44,489 nucleotides of DNA from Caldilineaceae bacterium bin34 (GTDB lineage: Bacteria; Chloroflexota; Anaerolineae; Caldilineales; Caldilineaceae). The notes below the pieces were generated by a model that saw nothing but the letters and a program-made list of their open reading frames with translations, had not been told where the DNA came from and made no database searches. Location of the stretch: positions 1 through 44,489 of the forward strand of contig MPMO01000043.1 in the NCBI GenBank assembly GCA_002238555.1. Direction: 5' to 3'. A program made the translations under genes and the position numbers. Positions 27,444 to 36,661 of the stretch are shown in pieces (the first letter of the stretch is position 1; every line of letters starts with the position of its first letter).

Positions 27444-28334
27444 TCAGCCCTTGAGGCCGCTCATCGTGATGCCGGTTACGAAGTGTTTCTGGGCGAAGAA
27501 GAACAGCAGGATCACGGGTGCCACCATCATCGAGGAGGCGGCCATCAACAGACCCCATTCCTGACGGTTGACCTGCGTGAAGACCTGCAGCCCCAGCGAC
27601 AGCACGTACTGCTTCTTGTTGCTGAGGTAGATCAACGGGCCCATGTACTCGTTCCAGCTGGCCATGAAGGCGAAGATGGTCACCGTGGCCAGGACCGGCT
27701 TGGCCAGGGGCATGATGATGCCGGTGAAGGTGCGCAGGCGGCTGGAGCCGTCGATGAACGCCGCGTCCTCCAGTTCGCGGGGAATGGTCAGGAAGAACTG
27801 GCGCAGGAGGAAGACGTAGAAGGCGCTGCCCATCAGGTAGGGGATCACGAGCGGCTTGAATCCCCCCACCCAGCGCAGCTTGGCAAAGAGGATGTAGGTC
27901 GGGATCATCGTGACGAAGGCCGGCACCATCATCGTGGACAGCAGGATATAGAAGATGAGCTTCTTGCCGGGAGCCCGCAGCCGGGCAAAGGCGTAGGCCG
28001 CCAGCGAGGAGGTGAAGATTGCACCGAAGATCGCCGGCACCACCAGAAAGAGGGTGTTGACGAAGTAGAGGTGCATCGGCGCATAGTGGAAGACTTCGGG
28101 GTAGTTCAACCAGATGACCGGATTCGGAATCAACTCGGGCGGGAACAGCGCGATCTGCCGCAGGGCCTTGAGCGACGTGGACACCATGAAGACCAGCGGG
28201 ATTACGAAGAAGACCACCCCCGGCAGCAGGATCAGGTGTCGGAAGGCGGCCATCAGGCCGGACCGCCCGCGCAGCGACCGCGGCTGGACCCCGGCGACGG
28301 CGGGGGCTGGCTGGACCTGGGTTTCGGTGGCCAT
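27444..28334 (-). CDS. Carbohydrate ABC importer permease, MalG/UgpE type
   Basis: A 296-residue inner-membrane permease with six predicted helices. The EAA-type loop for ATPase contact reads LEDAAFIDGSSRLRTFTGIIMPLAKPVL. The C-terminus ends HFVTGITMSGLKG, the typical close of MalG-like subunits. It starts ten bases after the MalF-type gene and forms the heterodimeric channel with it. No ATPase gene is nearby; sugar importers of this type commonly share one MsmX-like ATPase encoded elsewhere. Confidence 0.9.
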   Translation of the reverse strand: MATETQVQPAPAVAGVQPRSLRGRSGLMAAFRHLILLPGVVFFVIPLVFMVSTSLKALRQIALFPPELIPNPVIWLNYPEVFHYAPMHLYFVNTLFLVVPAIFGAIFTSSLAAYAFARLRAPGKKLIFYILLSTMMVPAFVTMIPTYILFAKLRWVGGFKPLVIPYLMGSAFYVFLLRQFFLTIPRELEDAAFIDGSSRLRTFTGIIMPLAKPVLATVTIFAFMASWNEYMGPLIYLSNKKQYVLSLGLQVFTQVNRQEWGLLMAASSMMVAPVILLFFFAQKHFVTGITMSGLKG

Positions 28335-28343
28335 GGACCTTGG

Positions 28344-29333
28344 CTACTCCATTTCCACTTCGGAATAGACCCAGCTGCCCGCGAAGCGCACGTTGGCGAG
28401 GGTCAGGACCAGGATGAGCAGGAACAGGATCAGGGACAGTGCCGAGGCGTAGCCCATCCGGAAGAAGACAAAGGCGTTGCGGTAGACATAGATCAGGTAG
28501 ACGAGCGTGGAGTTGAGCGGCCCGCCCATGCCGTCGGTCAGGACGAAGACCACGGAGAAGACCTGGAACGTGCCAATGATGCCCATCACCAGCGTGAAGA
28601 AGATGGTCGGCGTCATCAGCGGGATGGTCACGTGCACCAGCTGGCGCAGCCAGGAGGCCCCGTCGATGGAGGCCGCCTCGTAGAGGGTTTCCGGAATGTC
28701 CTGCAAGCCGGCCAGATAGATGATCATCGTGCCGCCCGAGGCCCAGACCATGAGCATGATGATGGACGGCTTGGACCAGGTGGTGGAGGCCAGCCAGGTG
28801 GGTCCCTTGATGCCGAACAGGTCGAGGAAGCCGTTGACCAGGCCCCACTGCGGCTGCAGCAGGTAGAGCCAGAGGGCGGCGGAGGCCACAGCGGGCACGA
28901 TCGAGGGGATGAAGTAGCCGGTCCGGTAGGCCGCCATGCCCCGGACCTTCTGGTTGAGCAGCAGCGCAATCAGGAAGGAGATCACCATGCCCAGCGGCAC
29001 GGCCGTCAGCACGATGTAGACCGTGTTCCCCAGGGAGATGCGGAAGAGGGGATCGGCGAACAGATCCTGGAAGTTCTCCAGCCCGATCCACTTGGCGGGC
29101 AGGATGACGTGGTACCGGGGGGGGAGCCGACGGCGGGGGGCGGCGGGCAGGATGACGTCGTACCGGGTGAAGCCCAGCACGAGCGAGGCCACGATCGGCC
29201 CCAGGATGAAGGCCAGGAGCCCCAGCGTCCAGGGTGCGATGAAGAGGTAGAACGAAAGAGCTTCCCGCCCTCTCAGGGACTTCCAGAAGCCGCGGGTTTC
29301 CGCGGCGGACAGGGCGGGAGTGGTGGCGGCCAC
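28344..29333 (-). CDS. Carbohydrate ABC importer permease, MalF/UgpA type, with 16-residue duplication
   Basis: A 329-residue permease. First helix LFIAPWTLGLLAFILGPIVA; EAA loop LYEAASIDGASWLRQLVHVT; six helices overall. Between the first helix and the conserved WIGLENFQDLF the protein reads YDVILPAAPRRRLPPRYHVI and LPAKWIGL, where VILPA occurs twice. This is encoded by a 25-bp near-repeat 48 bp apart (29094-29118 and 29142-29166) with G-runs between, so 16 residues were added in frame. The family normally has YDVILPAKWIGLENF here. Function is probably kept, as the loop is extracytoplasmic. Confidence 0.88.
   Translation of the reverse strand: MAATTPALSAAETRGFWKSLRGREALSFYLFIAPWTLGLLAFILGPIVASLVLGFTRYDVILPAAPRRRLPPRYHVILPAKWIGLENFQDLFADPLFRISLGNTVYIVLTAVPLGMVISFLIALLLNQKVRGMAAYRTGYFIPSIVPAVASAALWLYLLQPQWGLVNGFLDLFGIKGPTWLASTTWSKPSIIMLMVWASGGTMIIYLAGLQDIPETLYEAASIDGASWLRQLVHVTIPLMTPTIFFTLVMGIIGTFQVFSVVFVLTDGMGGPLNSTLVYLIYVYRNAFVFFRMGYASALSLILFLLILVLTLANVRFAGSWVYSEVEME
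29094..29166. repeat. 48-bp-period tandem duplication inside the MalF-type gene
   Basis: ggcgggcaggatgacgt.gtaccgg occurs at 29094-29118 and 29142-29166 with one mismatch; G-rich sequence fills the gap. The period is a multiple of three, so the frame is preserved. Confidence 0.8.
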
Positions 29334-29382
29334 GGACGGGGCTCCTGCGAATGTGCCGGCTCCTTGCGGCCGGCTGGACCCG

Positions 29383-29411
29383 GCCGGGGGCGGGCGAGCG
29401 CTGCCCCCGGC
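29383..29411 (-). terminator. Stem-loop between sugar-binding-protein gene and permease genes
   Basis: GCCGGGGGC (29383-29391) pairs with GCCCCCGGC (29403-29411) around an 11-base loop, 18 bases past the binding-protein stop. As in the other two importers of this window it may cut read-through or protect the upstream mRNA. Confidence 0.55.
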
Positions 29412-29428
29412 ACCGGATTCGTCAGGTG

Positions 29429-30856
29429 TTACGCGTTGTCGATGGCTTCCCAGGCCTGGTCGGTGGCTTCCTGCACCAGGGTCTTGCAGTTGAGCATAGC
29501 CTCTTCCGGCGTCATCTGCTTGGAGAGAGCGTTGCGGGCCGCGTTGTCCATCTCCACCCAGTACTGGAGGGCGGCCACGCCCATCACGCTGCCGCAGCCG
29601 TGGGTCCAGTTGCGCAGGGCATCCAGGGACAGGGCCCAGGTGGATTGCTCAACCTCGCCCAGCTCGGGCAGGTACTTTTGTTCCATGGCCTCCAGGGCCG
29701 GCAGGTAGCAGGCCAGGCGCGGCCAGAACTGCGGGTCGCCTTCCAGCTGCTCCCGCTCCCAGGTGCGCTTGGTTTCGGCCACGTCGGCCGCGGCCAGCGC
29801 CTCCCAGCCGGGGGTGCCCGTGAACCAGCGCATGAGTTGGAAGGCCTCGTCGGGATGCTCGGAGCCGGGGGCCATGACGATGGAGAAGCCGCAGGACCAG
29901 GTGCTTTTCATGCCGCCGGGGGGAATCGGCATCGGCGCCGTTCCGTAGTCCACGCCGGGCGACCGCAGCAGGTCGCGGACGTGCCAGTCGCCCGTGGCCG
30001 ACATGGAGGTCTTGCCGGCCACAAACGGCAGGCCCAAGCCGGCCGACTGGATGCCTTGCTGGAAGGAATTGGCCAATTCGAAGTCGCCCACGTAGTTGTC
30101 GTAGAAGCTCACCATCCACTGCAGGGTGTCGATCCAGAGCTGATCGTCGCAGAGAATGGTGCGCTTGTCGTCGCTGAGGGACGGGGCGCCGGCCAGGAAG
30201 CCGTACAGCCACATCCAGGAGTTGCCGTAGAGGTAGGGCACGAAGCCGTAGCGCACCACATCGTCGCCGTCGCGGATGTTGAGCTTGTCCGTGTACTCCT
30301 CGAGTTCCGCCCAGGTGGTCGGCGGCTGTTCCGGATCCAGGCCCACTTCGGCGAAGTGATCCTTGTTCCAGTAGAGATAGCGGACGTCCGTGCCCCAGGG
30401 CAGGCCGTACATCTTGCCTTCCCACACGGTCTCGTTGAACTGCACCGGCGTGTAGTCGTCCCGGTTCAGATCGGAGGCGTCGAACCGGTCGGTTACGTCC
30501 TGGTAGAGGCCCTTGGCGGCGAACTGCAGGAACGTGTGGCGGTTCTGCATGGCGGTGTCCGGACCGGTGCCGGCCGCGACCGCCGTGGTGAACTTCTGAT
30601 CGCCGAAGACGATGTCGCCGATTTCGGTCGGATTCACGGTCAGGTTGGGGTAGGTGTCGGGAACGGCGTCCCAAATCGTTTCCCAGACCGGGCCGGAGAA
30701 GCCCCAGTGGTTCAGTTCGACGGTCGCCATCATGGGCTCGCCCTCGCCGGCCGCCGGCGCGGCCTCGGGCGCGACACAGGCGGCAACGACCAGGGAGGCC
30801 GCAGCCGTTCCGGACAGGGCCAGGAAATTGCGACGGGACAACGCGCGCGTGGACAT
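29429..30856 (-). CDS. Sugar-binding lipoprotein (family 1 type) with twin-arginine signal
   Basis: A 475-residue extracytoplasmic solute-binding protein. The N-terminus MSTRALSRRNFLALSGTAAA has a Tat motif (SRRNFLAL) followed by a lipobox (VVAAC), so it is exported folded and lipid-anchored. The body has LYWNKDHFAEVGLDPEQPPTT and TWAELEEYTDKL, the hallmark of UgpB/MalE-like proteins, and FVAGKTSMSATGDWHVRDL. It heads the minus-strand operon with MalF, MalG and PhyH. The ligand is probably a sugar or glycoside. A clear AGGAG-type site precedes the ATG (plus-strand gactcctc). Confidence 0.9.
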   Translation of the reverse strand: MSTRALSRRNFLALSGTAAASLVVAACVAPEAAPAAGEGEPMMATVELNHWGFSGPVWETIWDAVPDTYPNLTVNPTEIGDIVFGDQKFTTAVAAGTGPDTAMQNRHTFLQFAAKGLYQDVTDRFDASDLNRDDYTPVQFNETVWEGKMYGLPWGTDVRYLYWNKDHFAEVGLDPEQPPTTWAELEEYTDKLNIRDGDDVVRYGFVPYLYGNSWMWLYGFLAGAPSLSDDKRTILCDDQLWIDTLQWMVSFYDNYVGDFELANSFQQGIQSAGLGLPFVAGKTSMSATGDWHVRDLLRSPGVDYGTAPMPIPPGGMKSTWSCGFSIVMAPGSEHPDEAFQLMRWFTGTPGWEALAAADVAETKRTWEREQLEGDPQFWPRLACYLPALEAMEQKYLPELGEVEQSTWALSLDALRNWTHGCGSVMGVAALQYWVEMDNAARNALSKQMTPEEAMLNCKTLVQEATDQAWEAIDNA

Positions 30857-31207
30857 TGGACAGACTCCTCAACGGGTCATGTGATTTACAAGGTTCGCGC
30901 CGGGTGCGGCCCGGCCACGGGGGATTGCCCCGTATTGTGCCATGTTGAAGGCCTGGACCCGACCGGACAACCGGCGGGATGGCGCCGCCGGGATCGGACC
31001 TGCTCTATAATCGGTGCTCTCCCCGGATGTTCGGCACCTCCGCCACGGAATGCGGCGACCCGCTTGGCACAGGTCCCGTGTGAAATCGGAACCGGTTGGT
31101 TGCGGACTTCCCCCATGGGCGTTCCCGATTGATCGGCGAAGGGGCTGCGGCGAGGTGTGCTGCTTGGAAGTTGTAGGCATCTGATTCACGACAGCAAGGA
31201 ACATGCA
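30857..31207. promoter_or_regulatory. Divergent promoter region between two importers
   Basis: This 351-bp spacer holds the promoters of two importer operons. On the plus strand TATAAT at 31006-31011 is a perfect -10 box; the -35 position is poor, which is common in GC-rich genomes. It would give a leader of about 190 bases before the ATG at 31208. No minus-strand promoter of similar quality was found for the gene at 30856, and no riboswitch was recognised. Confidence 0.5.
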
Positions 31208-32971
31208 ATGTCCGACATGAAGAAACTCACGCGATCCACCCTGAGGGTGCCTGTGGTCGCCTTGTTGCTGGCGGCCATGGCCGTCCTGTTGGCCGCCTGC
31301 GGGACCCCGGTTCCGACCGACACCGCAGCTCCGGCCGAGCCCGAAGTCAAGGAACTCACAATCCTCTACTGGCAGGCCGCCTCCCTCCCCGGTCCGTTTC
31401 TGTCAGGCGGCACCAAGGATCAGGATGCCGGCGCCATCACGCTCGAGCCCCTGGCCAGCGTCGATCCCGACGGCGTGCTGATGCCGCGCCTCGCTGCCGA
31501 AATGCCCACGCTTGAGAACGGCGGGGTATCCGAGGATGGCCTCACCATCACGTGGACGCTGCAGGAAGGACTGCTGTGGTCGGACGGCACACCCATGACG
31601 GCCGACGACGCGGTGTTTACCTGGGAGTACTGCACCCATCCGGAGACCGGCTGCACCACCATTGACACCTTTGACGGAGTCGTGAGCGTGGAAGCTCCGG
31701 ACGACACCACGGTCGTGGTCACCTTCGACAAGTTCACTCCGTATCCCTATACGGCCTTCGTGACGGCGCAGTCGCCGATCATCTCGCGGACGCAGTTCGG
31801 CGAGTGCGTGGGCGCAGCGGCCCAGACCTGCAGCGAGCAGAACCTGTCCCCGCTGGGCACCGGGGCCTATCGCCTGACCGACTTCAAGGTCAACGACGTG
31901 GCCACCTACGAGCGCAACCCCCATTACCGCGGGGAGCCGGCCTACTTTGACACTGTCGTCTTCAAGGGCGGCGGTGACGCGGCCTCGGCGGCCCGGGCCG
32001 TGCTGGAAACCGGCGAGGCCGACTACGCCTGGAACCTGCAGGTCGAACCCCAGATCCTGGCGGAGATGGAGGCCAAGGGCGGCGGCGAGATCATCGTGGC
32101 CTTCGACAGTCTGGTCGAGCGGCTGCTGGTGAACCAGACCAATCCGGACGAGGCGCTGGGCGACGATCGCGCGGAGTACCTGGACGGCGCCAACCCGCAT
32201 CCGTTCCTGGTCGGCACCCCGGTGGCCCAGGCCATGTCCATGGCCATTGACCGCTCAGTGATTGCCGAGAACCTCTACGGCTTCGCCGGCCGGCCCGTCT
32301 GCAACGTCATTCCCGGTCCGAAACACTACGTGTCGACGGCCAATGACGGCTGCCTGGTGCAGGACATCGAAGGTGCCAACGCACTCCTTGACGAGGCGGG
32401 CATCGTGGACACCGACGGCGACGGCGTCCGGGAGTACAACGGCATGCCGCTGTCGGTGCGCTACCAGACCTCGACCAACAGCGTGCGGCAGAAGACCCAG
32501 GCCGTGATCAAGCAGTGGTGGGCGGAAATCGGCATTGACACCGAGCTGCTGAACCACGACGCCTCCGTCTTCTTCGGCGGCGACCCGAACAGCCCCGACA
32601 CGTACCAGAAGTTCTACACGGACATCCAGATGTACACCACGGGCCCCTCCATCGACCCGCAGATTCACCTGTCCCAGTGGCAGTGCCAGTACATTCCGGA
32701 ACGGGCCAACTCGTGGGCCGGCGGCAACATCTTCCGCGGCTGCGATCCCGAGTACGACGAACTCTTCCAGATGCTGGTCGAGACACCTGTGGGGCCCGAA
32801 CGCGAGCGGCTGGTCAAGACCCTGAACGACATGAACGTCCAGGCCGGCATGCAGATTCCGCTGGTCTACCGGGGCCGGGTGGCCGCCCGGACGAATTCCC
32901 TGCAGGGCGTGTTGATCAACGGCTGGGACACGGAGCTGTGGAACGTCGGTGATTGGACCAGGGAGGAATAG
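31208..32971 (+). CDS. Family-5 solute-binding lipoprotein (peptide/oligosaccharide type)
   Basis: A 587-residue binding protein of the DppA/OppA family (SBP_bac_5). The signal ends LLLAAMAVLLAAC, a lipobox. The body shows LTITWTLQEGLLWSDGTPMT and ADDAVFTWEYC, the standard family block, and later AIDRSVIAENLYGF. Several Cys pairs (TCSEQN, QCQYIP, RGCDPEY) suggest disulfides. Start 31208 has AAGGA seven bases upstream. The two permeases follow. In Thermotogae and Chloroflexota many family-5 proteins carry sugars; the xylulokinase at the end of this operon makes a pentose-containing ligand plausible, but that is inference. Confidence 0.9.
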   Translation: MSDMKKLTRSTLRVPVVALLLAAMAVLLAACGTPVPTDTAAPAEPEVKELTILYWQAASLPGPFLSGGTKDQDAGAITLEPLASVDPDGVLMPRLAAEMPTLENGGVSEDGLTITWTLQEGLLWSDGTPMTADDAVFTWEYCTHPETGCTTIDTFDGVVSVEAPDDTTVVVTFDKFTPYPYTAFVTAQSPIISRTQFGECVGAAAQTCSEQNLSPLGTGAYRLTDFKVNDVATYERNPHYRGEPAYFDTVVFKGGGDAASAARAVLETGEADYAWNLQVEPQILAEMEAKGGGEIIVAFDSLVERLLVNQTNPDEALGDDRAEYLDGANPHPFLVGTPVAQAMSMAIDRSVIAENLYGFAGRPVCNVIPGPKHYVSTANDGCLVQDIEGANALLDEAGIVDTDGDGVREYNGMPLSVRYQTSTNSVRQKTQAVIKQWWAEIGIDTELLNHDASVFFGGDPNSPDTYQKFYTDIQMYTTGPSIDPQIHLSQWQCQYIPERANSWAGGNIFRGCDPEYDELFQMLVETPVGPERERLVKTLNDMNVQAGMQIPLVYRGRVAARTNSLQGVLINGWDTELWNVGDWTREE

Positions 32972-32991
32972 CGTCCAACGTCGACTTGATT

Positions 32992-33047
32992 GTTCGGCCG
33001 TTGCCGAACCGCGGGCCGCAGACGCCGTACGGTTGTCTGTGGCCCGC
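32992..33047 (+). terminator. Two stem-loops after the family-5 binding-protein gene
   Basis: GTTCGGC-CGTT-GCCGAAC (32992-33009) is followed at once by a 13-bp stem (33011-33023 with 33035-33047, one G-U type mismatch, 11-base loop). They start 20 bases after the stop. No U-tract, so partial termination or mRNA protection is more likely than full termination. Confidence 0.6.
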
Positions 33048-33122
33048 CGCGGCCGGCAATTGCAAACCAAGTAACGCTCCGCGGCCGGCACGGAACACGG
33101 TTGAATCGGGGGTGGTGGGCAC

Positions 33123-34139
33123 GTGAGCAGGTACCTGGCCCGTCGGCTGCTGACCGCCATTCCGACCCTGCTGGCCATCAGCCTGGTGATCTTCGCCGTG
33201 CTGGACCTGGCGCCTGGCGATCCGACCGGGGCCCTGCCGGAGACGATCCGGCCGGAAGTGCGCCAGATGATCCGGGAAGCCATGGGCCTCGACAAGCCCA
33301 TGCACATCAAGTACCTGCTCTGGCTGCGGCAGTTCTTCTGGAACGAGCCGATTGGTCTGCTGGAGGGCGCGCTCGGCATCGAGATCGGTAATTCCGAGTC
33401 TCGTTTGCGCATCACCTCCTGGGGCAGCCGCGGTACCCCGGTCTTCGACCTGATTGCACAACGGGTGCCCCAGACCCTGTGGGTCGTCGGGCTCGCCTAT
33501 CTGATATCCGTCCTGCTCGCCGTGCCGGTGGGCGTGATTTCGGCCGTCCGCCAGTACTCCGTGTTCGATCAGCTGGGCACGCTCTTCTCGCTGATCGGCT
33601 ATTCCGTGCCGACCTTCTTCACCGGCCTGCTCCTGATCATCGTCTTCAGCGTGAACCTGAACTGGCTGCCGTCCATCTACGACACCAACCTGGAGGTTCG
33701 GGACTGGCGCTCCCTGGTGGCGCAGCTGCGGCAGATGGCCATGCCGGTGACGGTCCTGGCCTTCTTCCAGACGGCCGCCCTGGTGCGCTTCACGCGGTCG
33801 TCCATGCTGGACAACATGACCCAGGACTACGTGCGCACCGTCAAGGCCAAGGGCTTCCGGGAACGCTACGTCGTGGTTCGCCACATCCTGCGCAATTCCC
33901 TGATTCCGGTCATCACCCTGGTGGCCCTGGGCGTGCCCACCATCTTCAGCGGCGCCATCATCACCGAGCAGATCTTCCGCGTGAACGGCCTGGGGGCGCT
34001 GCTGATCAGCTCGATCCAGGTCAACGACATCCCCATGATCCAGACGGTTACGTTCATCTTCGCCGTCCTGATCGTGTTCTTCAACCTGGTTGCGGACATC
34101 ATCTACGGCGTGCTCGACCCCAGAATCCGCTATGCCTGA
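33123..34139 (+). CDS. Peptide/oligosaccharide ABC importer permease, DppB type
   Basis: A 338-residue permease with six helices. It starts SRYLARRLLTAIPTLLAISL, the classic DppB opening, and has APGDPTG (usually LxPGDP). The EAA loop is YVRTVKAKGFRERYVVVRHI and the end reads LVADIIYGVLDPRIRYA, as in the family. The start is GTG at 33123 with GGTGG eight bases upstream. It is the first permease of the operon and pairs with the DppC-type subunit 21 bases downstream. Confidence 0.92.
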   Translation: MSRYLARRLLTAIPTLLAISLVIFAVLDLAPGDPTGALPETIRPEVRQMIREAMGLDKPMHIKYLLWLRQFFWNEPIGLLEGALGIEIGNSESRLRITSWGSRGTPVFDLIAQRVPQTLWVVGLAYLISVLLAVPVGVISAVRQYSVFDQLGTLFSLIGYSVPTFFTGLLLIIVFSVNLNWLPSIYDTNLEVRDWRSLVAQLRQMAMPVTVLAFFQTAALVRFTRSSMLDNMTQDYVRTVKAKGFRERYVVVRHILRNSLIPVITLVALGVPTIFSGAIITEQIFRVNGLGALLISSIQVNDIPMIQTVTFIFAVLIVFFNLVADIIYGVLDPRIRYA

Positions 34140-34160
34140 CCCGCAGTCCCGGAACTCCGC

Positions 34161-35081
34161 ATGACCGCCGCCGCCGCGCCGGCCGCGGAGGTGCTGAACC
34201 GGCGCGCCCCGCGTACACTCTGGAGCGATGTCTACCGCCGGTTCATCCGCCACAAGCTGGCCGTCACCGGACTGGCGATACAAGTGCTGCTGATCCTGGG
34301 CATCCTGGTTGGGCCGATCATCTATCCGGAGGATGCGGAGTACATCGACATCCTGCGCGCCGACGAACGGCCTTCGTTGGAATTCCCCATGGGAACCGAC
34401 GACTTGGGCCGCGACACCCTGGCACGCAACATGGAGGGTGGCCGCATCTCCCTGGCGGTCGGGGTCGTGGCCATGGCCGTGGCCATTGTCCTGGGCACCC
34501 TGGTGGGCCTGCTGTCCGGCTACTTCCGATCGCTGGACAACCCGCTGATGCGTTTCACCGACATGATGCTGGCCTTGCCCAGCCTGCCGCTGCTGATGGT
34601 GATCATCATGCTGTTCCGGGACAAGATGCGCAATCTGCTGGGGCCGGAGCTGGGCATCTTCATGCTGGTGGTCTACGTCATCGGCGCGCTGGGCTGGATG
34701 CCGACGGCCCGCATCGTGCGCGGGACCGTGCTCTCCATCAAGGAGAAGGAATTCATCGAGGCGGCCATCAGCATCGGCGTGCGGCAGCACACGATCCTGT
34801 GGCGCCACGTGCTGCCCAACATCCTGTCGCCCATCATTGTCTCGGCCACCCTGGGCGTGGCCAGCGCCATCCTCATCGAGTCGGCCCTCTCCTTCCTTGG
34901 TCTGGGTTTTCCGCCGGACGTGCCCACGTGGGGCCGCCTGCTGTTCGAGAACAAGGACTTCATCACCTACAACCCGGCCCTGATCATCTTCCCGGGCCTG
35001 TTCATCTCCCTCACGATCCTCAGCATCAACTTCATGGGTGACGGACTCCGGGACGCCCTGGATCCCCGGCTGCGGCTGTAG
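34161..35081 (+). CDS. Peptide/oligosaccharide ABC importer permease, DppC type
   Basis: A 306-residue permease. The cytoplasmic start leads to FIRHKLAVTGLAIQVLLILG; FPMGTDDLGRDTLARNMEGG is the conserved periplasmic block of DppC proteins. The ATPase loop is FIEAAISIGVRQHTILWRHV, and the end LGDGLRDALDP-type (here MGDGLRDALDPRLRL). No DppD or DppF ATPase genes follow; xylulokinase is next after 23 bases, so energising subunits must be encoded elsewhere. Confidence 0.92.
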   Translation: MTAAAAPAAEVLNRRAPRTLWSDVYRRFIRHKLAVTGLAIQVLLILGILVGPIIYPEDAEYIDILRADERPSLEFPMGTDDLGRDTLARNMEGGRISLAVGVVAMAVAIVLGTLVGLLSGYFRSLDNPLMRFTDMMLALPSLPLLMVIIMLFRDKMRNLLGPELGIFMLVVYVIGALGWMPTARIVRGTVLSIKEKEFIEAAISIGVRQHTILWRHVLPNILSPIIVSATLGVASAILIESALSFLGLGFPPDVPTWGRLLFENKDFITYNPALIIFPGLFISLTILSINFMGDGLRDALDPRLRL

Positions 35082-35104
35082 CCCCATTCTGTCAGGAGCG
35101 CGCC

Positions 35105-36607
35105 ATGACCGATGCCCTTGTCCTGGGTCTGGACATCTCGACCACCGCCACCAAGGCCATACTCGTCGATGCCGCCGGCCGCGTTGTGGCCTCCGCCGCC
35201 TCGGAGTACGACTTCCAAACTCCGCAGCCGCTGTGGAGCGAACAGGATCCGGATTTGTGGTGGCAGGGCACGCGCCACAGCGTCCGTGCGGTTCTGGCAC
35301 AGGAGAACGTGCAGCCGGAGCAGGTGGCCGCGATTGGCCTTTCCGGCCAGATGCACGGCCTGGTTCTCCTGGATGCGCGGCAGGAAGTGCTGCGTCCCTG
35401 CATTCTCTGGAACGATCAGCGGACCGGAAGCCAGTGCGACACCATCCGGGCGCGGTTGGGTTTTGAACGCCTTCTGGAGATCACCGGCAACGATGCTCTG
35501 ACCGGCTTCACGGCCCCCAAAATCCTGTGGGTGCAGGAGGAGGAGCCGGAGATCTGGGAACGCGCCCGGCACATCCTGCTGCCGAAGGACTATGTGCGGT
35601 TCAAGCTCAGCGGCGAGTTCGCCGCGGACGCGGCGGACGGCTCCGGCATGCTCCTGCTGGATTTGCAGGACAGGACCTGGTCCCGCGACATGCTGGCCGC
35701 CCTGGACATCCCCGAGGCCTACATGCCCGCGGCCTGCGAAGGAACCTCCGCCTCGGCCCGGTTGTCTGCGGAGGTGGCCGCAGAGTTGGGCCTGCCGGCC
35801 GGGATTCCCATTGCCGGCGGGGGCGGCGATCAAGCGGCCCAGGCCGTGGGCGTGGGGGCCGTGCAGGAAGGCATGGCCGCGGTCACCCTGGGAACCTCGG
35901 GCGTGGTCTTTGCCACCAGTGCCAAGCCGCGGGTTGAGAAGGAGGGCCGGCTCCACGCCTTCTGCCATTCCGTTCCCGACCGCTGGCACTTCATGGGGGT
36001 CATGCTGAGTGCCGCCGGCAGTCTCCGCTGGTTTCGGGACACCTGCGCACCCGGCCGCGACTTCGCCGAGCTCACGGCCGCGGCCGCCGCGGCCCCCGCG
36101 GGGTGCGATGGCCTGGTTTTCCTGCCGTACCTGACCGGCGAGCGCACGCCCCACCCCGATCCCCTGGCCCGCGGGGCCTTTGTCGGCCTGACGGTCCGGC
36201 ACGATCTGAACCACATGACCCGGGCGGTGCTGGAAGGCGTGGCCTGTGGCCTGAAGGACGGGTTCGATCTGATGGACGGCGCCGGCTTGCCCGAACTGCA
36301 GACTGTGCGCCTGTCGGGCGGCGGGTCCCGGAGTCCCCTCTGGCGCCAAATCCTGGCGGACACGCTGGGCAGGGAACTGGTGACGGTTGCCGAAGGCGAG
36401 GGCGCCGCCATGGGCGCTGCCGTGCTGGGCGGCGTGGCCGGCGGTGTCTGGTCCGACGTGGACACGGCCACCGCCTCGGTCGTGACGGAGACGGGTTCGG
36501 TGCGGCCGGACTCGGACACGGTCGCTACGATGAAGGAAGTGCATGCGCGGTACCGCGACCTGTATCCGGCTCTGAGCCCCTACAACCGGAGCGTGGCTCC
36601 TGATTGA
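35105..36607 (+). CDS. xylB: Xylulokinase (FGGY family)
   Basis: A 500-residue sugar kinase that phosphorylates D-xylulose to D-xylulose 5-phosphate, feeding the pentose phosphate pathway. Motifs: LGLDISTTATKAILVD (phosphate loop), GLSGQMHGLVLLD, LWNDQRTGSQCD, LLPKDYVRFKLSGEF, and the FGGY C-terminal part with GGGSRSPLWRQILADTLGRE. Length fits XylB. It starts 23 bases after the DppC-type permease with AGGAG a few bases before the ATG, so it is the last gene of the importer operon. That makes a xylose- or xyloside-type substrate likely. Other FGGY kinases cannot be fully excluded. Confidence 0.87.
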   Translation: MTDALVLGLDISTTATKAILVDAAGRVVASAASEYDFQTPQPLWSEQDPDLWWQGTRHSVRAVLAQENVQPEQVAAIGLSGQMHGLVLLDARQEVLRPCILWNDQRTGSQCDTIRARLGFERLLEITGNDALTGFTAPKILWVQEEEPEIWERARHILLPKDYVRFKLSGEFAADAADGSGMLLLDLQDRTWSRDMLAALDIPEAYMPAACEGTSASARLSAEVAAELGLPAGIPIAGGGGDQAAQAVGVGAVQEGMAAVTLGTSGVVFATSAKPRVEKEGRLHAFCHSVPDRWHFMGVMLSAAGSLRWFRDTCAPGRDFAELTAAAAAAPAGCDGLVFLPYLTGERTPHPDPLARGAFVGLTVRHDLNHMTRAVLEGVACGLKDGFDLMDGAGLPELQTVRLSGGGSRSPLWRQILADTLGRELVTVAEGEGAAMGAAVLGGVAGGVWSDVDTATASVVTETGSVRPDSDTVATMKEVHARYRDLYPALSPYNRSVAPD

Positions 36608-36661
36608 CGCGCCGCGGGCACATGGAACGAGCCCCGGTCCGGTACCGGCATCGTAGGACCG

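Noticed and set aside
27162..29708. Very long plus-strand open frame over the sugar permeases
   Set aside because: It is His/Gly/Gln-rich antisense of two clear permeases with EAA loops on the other strand.
32916..35300. Long minus-strand open frame over the Dpp-type permeases
   Set aside because: Low-complexity His/Gln/Asp composition typical of an antisense frame; the plus-strand permeases are certain.
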